A stretch of 8,766 bases of DNA. It comes from Methanobacteriota archaeon (lineage in GTDB: Archaea > Halobacteriota > Methanosarcinia > Methanosarcinales > Methanoperedenaceae). How positions within the stretch are numbered: position 1 is the first letter of the stretch; each line of letters opens with the position of its first letter. Both the position numbers and the translations under genes were made by a program. This document shows positions 7,625 to 8,766 of this stretch, piece after piece. Location of the stretch: positions 1 to 8,766 of the forward strand of contig JAHIHJ010000234.1 in assembly GCA_018899795.1 (NCBI GenBank), read 5' to 3'. Below the pieces are notes generated by a model. That model was not told the origin of the DNA. It saw nothing but the letters and a program-made list of their open reading frames with translations, and searched no databases.

Positions 7625-7833
7625 ACCTGACTCCTCAAGAGGCCGGAAGGATGGAGTACCTCCTGGGAAAATCCAGACTTAGCTTTCTAACTTCTGAAGA
7701 ACAAACTGAATTGCGTTATTTGATCACTAAAGAGCAGCCATCGGCTAAGGATAGTTCACTGGAAGATTTGATCAAGCTTGGATTGATCCTTGTCGGACTG
7801 TATATTTTGGCGAAAGCAATTAGCGAGAAATAA
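7621..7833 (+). CDS. Small C-terminally anchored membrane protein, unknown function
   Basis: 70 residues. Residues 1-40 are soluble, charged and probably helical (LTPQEAGRMEYLLGKSRLS, then LTSEEQTELRYLITKEQ). Residues about 51-66 (IKLGLILVGLYILAKA) form one hydrophobic span near the C-terminus, followed by only four residues, so it is probably tail-anchored with the N-terminus in the cytoplasm. The gene starts inside the stop of the winged-helix regulator (ATGA overlap), with no independent ribosome binding site of note, so translation is probably coupled. A regulator fused in one transcript to a small membrane anchor could work by recruiting or releasing the regulator at the membrane, but this is inference. 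I have seen similar short proteins in archaea only as hypotheticals and cannot name a family. Confidence 0.75.
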   Translation: MNLTPQEAGRMEYLLGKSRLSFLTSEEQTELRYLITKEQPSAKDSSLEDLIKLGLILVGLYILAKAISEK

Positions 7834-7913
7834 GGGGGGAAGTCAAGGATAAACGAAATTGTGAGGCGGTTGTAAAATGGGTTATATTATTAAATATACA
7901 ATTTGCTGAGAAA
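7834..7913. terminator. Convergent intergenic gap with AT-only hairpin, possible two-way terminator
   Basis: The gap lies between the + strand regulator cassette and the - strand three-span membrane protein gene. A 6-bp inverted repeat TATATT (7883-7888) / AATATA (7893-7898) with a 4-base loop is nested within a wider pair TTGTA (7870-7874) / TACAA (7897-7901). All stems are AT-rich and weak. The position suits termination of both transcripts, but the sequence evidence is thin. Confidence 0.3.
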
Positions 7914-8534
7914 TTAGGGTTGATGATTAATTTCTTTTTTATCTTTAGTTAATATTTTTAAAACTTCAAGTTCCTCCTCTGTAGGAGTTATCTTTTCTTC
8001 TATTTTCTTTTGATTAAGGATCTCATAGAGTTGTCTTGGTTGTAGGTTCTTTTTATAATCATCTATTTTATAACCATGGCAGTTGTTTTTACGCCACACC
8101 TCGAAGATTTTGTCATCGATCTGGCTTGATTTTGATGGATTTATAAGACTTATATTTACCTTGCTTAAGATATACGGAAGTGCAAGAACAATCATTATAG
8201 CAAGAACCATCGAAGCTATTGTGACACGGCGATCAAATTCTGGAATAATCTCATCATAAGCCCAGATGAATGTAATAAAAATGACAAAGAATGTTATTAT
8301 AATTAGCCCTGCAACTACATAGATCATGTCTGTAAGTCCGCAAATTTCCCGTGATAATGATTCTGCGCTGATACATAATTTTCTTTGATCTTCTGTTGAT
8401 TTTGCCACAGCATCAGGATAAACAAATTCCTTGATCCATATAGCGTATGCTTCTCTACTCTGTCCTATAAACTGACCCAAAAGCACACTGAATAAACCAA
8501 AAAGCAACACATCGAAAACTAAAAGAGTCATCAT
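7914..8534 (-). CDS. Three-span membrane protein with cytoplasmic C-terminal tail, unknown function
   Basis: 206 residues. Hydrophobic segments are at about 3-22 (TLLVFDVLLFGLFSVLLGQF), 70-92 and 105-124 (TIASMVLAIMIVLALPYILS). Between the first two spans lies a loop of about 45 residues with two Cys (C54, C65) and several charges. After the third span comes a soluble tail of about 80 residues rich in Lys and Glu (PTEEELEVLKILTKDKK), probably cytoplasmic. No catalytic motif is recognised. The start is one of two consecutive ATG codons (8534 or 8531), with CGGTG a few bases upstream as a partial Shine-Dalgarno. It may belong to an operon with the small membrane protein gene 56 bases upstream, but a TATA-like element in the gap could also give it its own transcript. 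The composition is more AT-rich than the secretion genes. Confidence 0.75.
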   Translation of the reverse strand: MMTLLVFDVLLFGLFSVLLGQFIGQSREAYAIWIKEFVYPDAVAKSTEDQRKLCISAESLSREICGLTDMIYVVAGLIIITFFVIFITFIWAYDEIIPEFDRRVTIASMVLAIMIVLALPYILSKVNISLINPSKSSQIDDKIFEVWRKNNCHGYKIDDYKKNLQPRQLYEILNQKKIEEKITPTEEELEVLKILTKDKKEINHQP

Positions 8535-8560
8535 TTTTTAACACCGGCTAACCTGATAAT

Positions 8561-8579
8561 AAAGTAGTATAAAAGTAGT
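8561..8579 (-). promoter_or_regulatory. TATA-like element with duplicated AGTAGT motif upstream of the three-span protein
   Basis: Read on the + strand, AGTAGT occurs at 8563-8568 and again at 8574-8579, one helical turn apart, flanking TATAAA-type sequence; on the - strand this includes TTTTATACT. A start about 25 bases downstream would leave a leader of roughly 10 bases or less before the ATG at 8534. The AGTAG core also appears in the operator-like repeats at 7121 and 7141. A second box A candidate, CTATAAA on the - strand, overlaps the end of the 31-residue gene. Confidence 0.35.
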
Positions 8580-8590
8580 TAGCTTCGCGT

Positions 8591-8686
8591 TTATAGCGCT
8601 ATTTTTATGATAATTGTAAGAACCACTGCTATAATTAAACCGATGTACATACGCCTTAAATTTTCAGCCATCTGAACTACTCTCAT
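8591..8686 (-). CDS. 31-residue single-span membrane miniprotein
   Basis: A very short open frame: a soluble start (MRVVQMAENLRRMY) followed by one hydrophobic helix of about 17 residues (IGLIIAVVLTIIIKIAL) that runs to the last residue. It is preceded by GGTGGAGGA (8691-8699 on the - strand), almost the full complement of the archaeal 16S 3' end, at a spacing of about 4-5 bases; this is the best ribosome binding site in the window. Its ATG shares one base with the stop of the upstream frame (TAATG). The combination argues for a real translated gene, perhaps a small accessory subunit of a membrane complex whose other parts lie beyond the right edge. The 12 positive and polar N-terminal residues suggest the N-terminus faces the cytoplasm. 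Family not recognised. Confidence 0.6.
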   Translation of the reverse strand: MRVVQMAENLRRMYIGLIIAVVLTIIIKIAL

Positions 8687-8766
8687 TATTTCCTCCACCT
8701 GATTGTTTCGTTTTTTATTGTTTCCGGCATATTCCTGTCCATTTTCTTATGAGATGTATATCGACA
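8686..8766 (-). CDS. C-terminal end of a gene entering from the right edge (partial)
   Basis: The frame is open from the window edge for 26 codons, then stops with TAA overlapping the ATG of the 31-residue gene. The visible tail is hydrophilic and basic (MDRNMPETIKNETIRWRK). An in-frame ATG at 8742 exists but has no ribosome binding site, so a longer gene starting outside is more likely than an 18-residue peptide. The only support is the open frame and the tight coupling with the next gene; 26 open codons alone could occur by chance. Function cannot be told. Confidence 0.4.
   Translation of the reverse strand, partial: CRYTSHKKMDRNMPETIKNETIRWRK

Noticed and set aside
8593..8602. Perfect palindrome ATAGCGCTAT
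   Set aside because: It lies in the last codons and stop of the 31-residue gene; a single 10-bp palindrome of this kind is not enough to claim a binding site or terminator.
8688..8742. 18-residue peptide starting at the ATG at 8742 on the - strand
   Set aside because: No ribosome binding site; the frame continues to the window edge, so it is more likely the tail of a longer gene.

Overview
This window looks archaeal, most likely from a Methanosarcinales-type euryarchaeon; a Methanoperedens-like genome is my best guess from protein style, not a proof. The signs are a long archaeal FlaI/TadA-type secretion ATPase paired with a two-module FlaJ/TadC-type membrane protein, a RAD55/KaiC-like protein of the kind common in methanogens and haloarchaea, a HisKA_2-type sensor kinase with stacked PAS domains, TATA boxes with purine-rich upstream elements, and GGTGGAGG-type ribosome binding sites.

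Left region (1-2557, + strand): a signalling operon. A PAS-PAS-HisKA_2-HATPase histidine kinase, cut by the left window edge, overlaps by one base (TAATG) with a response regulator made of a receiver domain and a PAS domain. A RecA-superfamily protein with degraded nucleotide-binding motifs follows. Its open frame and its P-loop-like segment start upstream of its first ATG, overlapping the end of the regulator. One extra A in the AAA run at 1921-1923 would join the two reading frames into a single receiver-PAS-RecA-like protein of about 475 residues. Either there is a frameshift (real or from sequencing) or the gene has split.

Middle region (2651-6938, - strand): a two-gene operon for the engine of a type IV pilus/archaellum-like machine. 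The hexameric ATPase gene (779 aa) is followed after 4 bases by the polytopic platform protein gene (647 aa). No pilin, prepilin peptidase or other machine part lies in the window, so the substrate is unknown. A TATA box at about 7004-7013 probably drives it.

Right region (6939-8766): a visibly more AT-rich stretch. On the + strand lies a cassette of an ArsR-like winged-helix regulator and a 70-residue tail-anchored protein, joined by an ATGA overlap. The cassette is preceded by two 20-bp imperfect tandem repeats overlapping the promoter, a probable autoregulatory operator. Converging on it from the right, on the - strand, are the end of a gene running in from beyond the window, a 31-residue single-span membrane protein with a near-perfect Shine-Dalgarno sequence, and a 206-residue three-span membrane protein of unknown function. 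I found no rRNA, tRNA, CRISPR array, insertion sequence or clear phage element.
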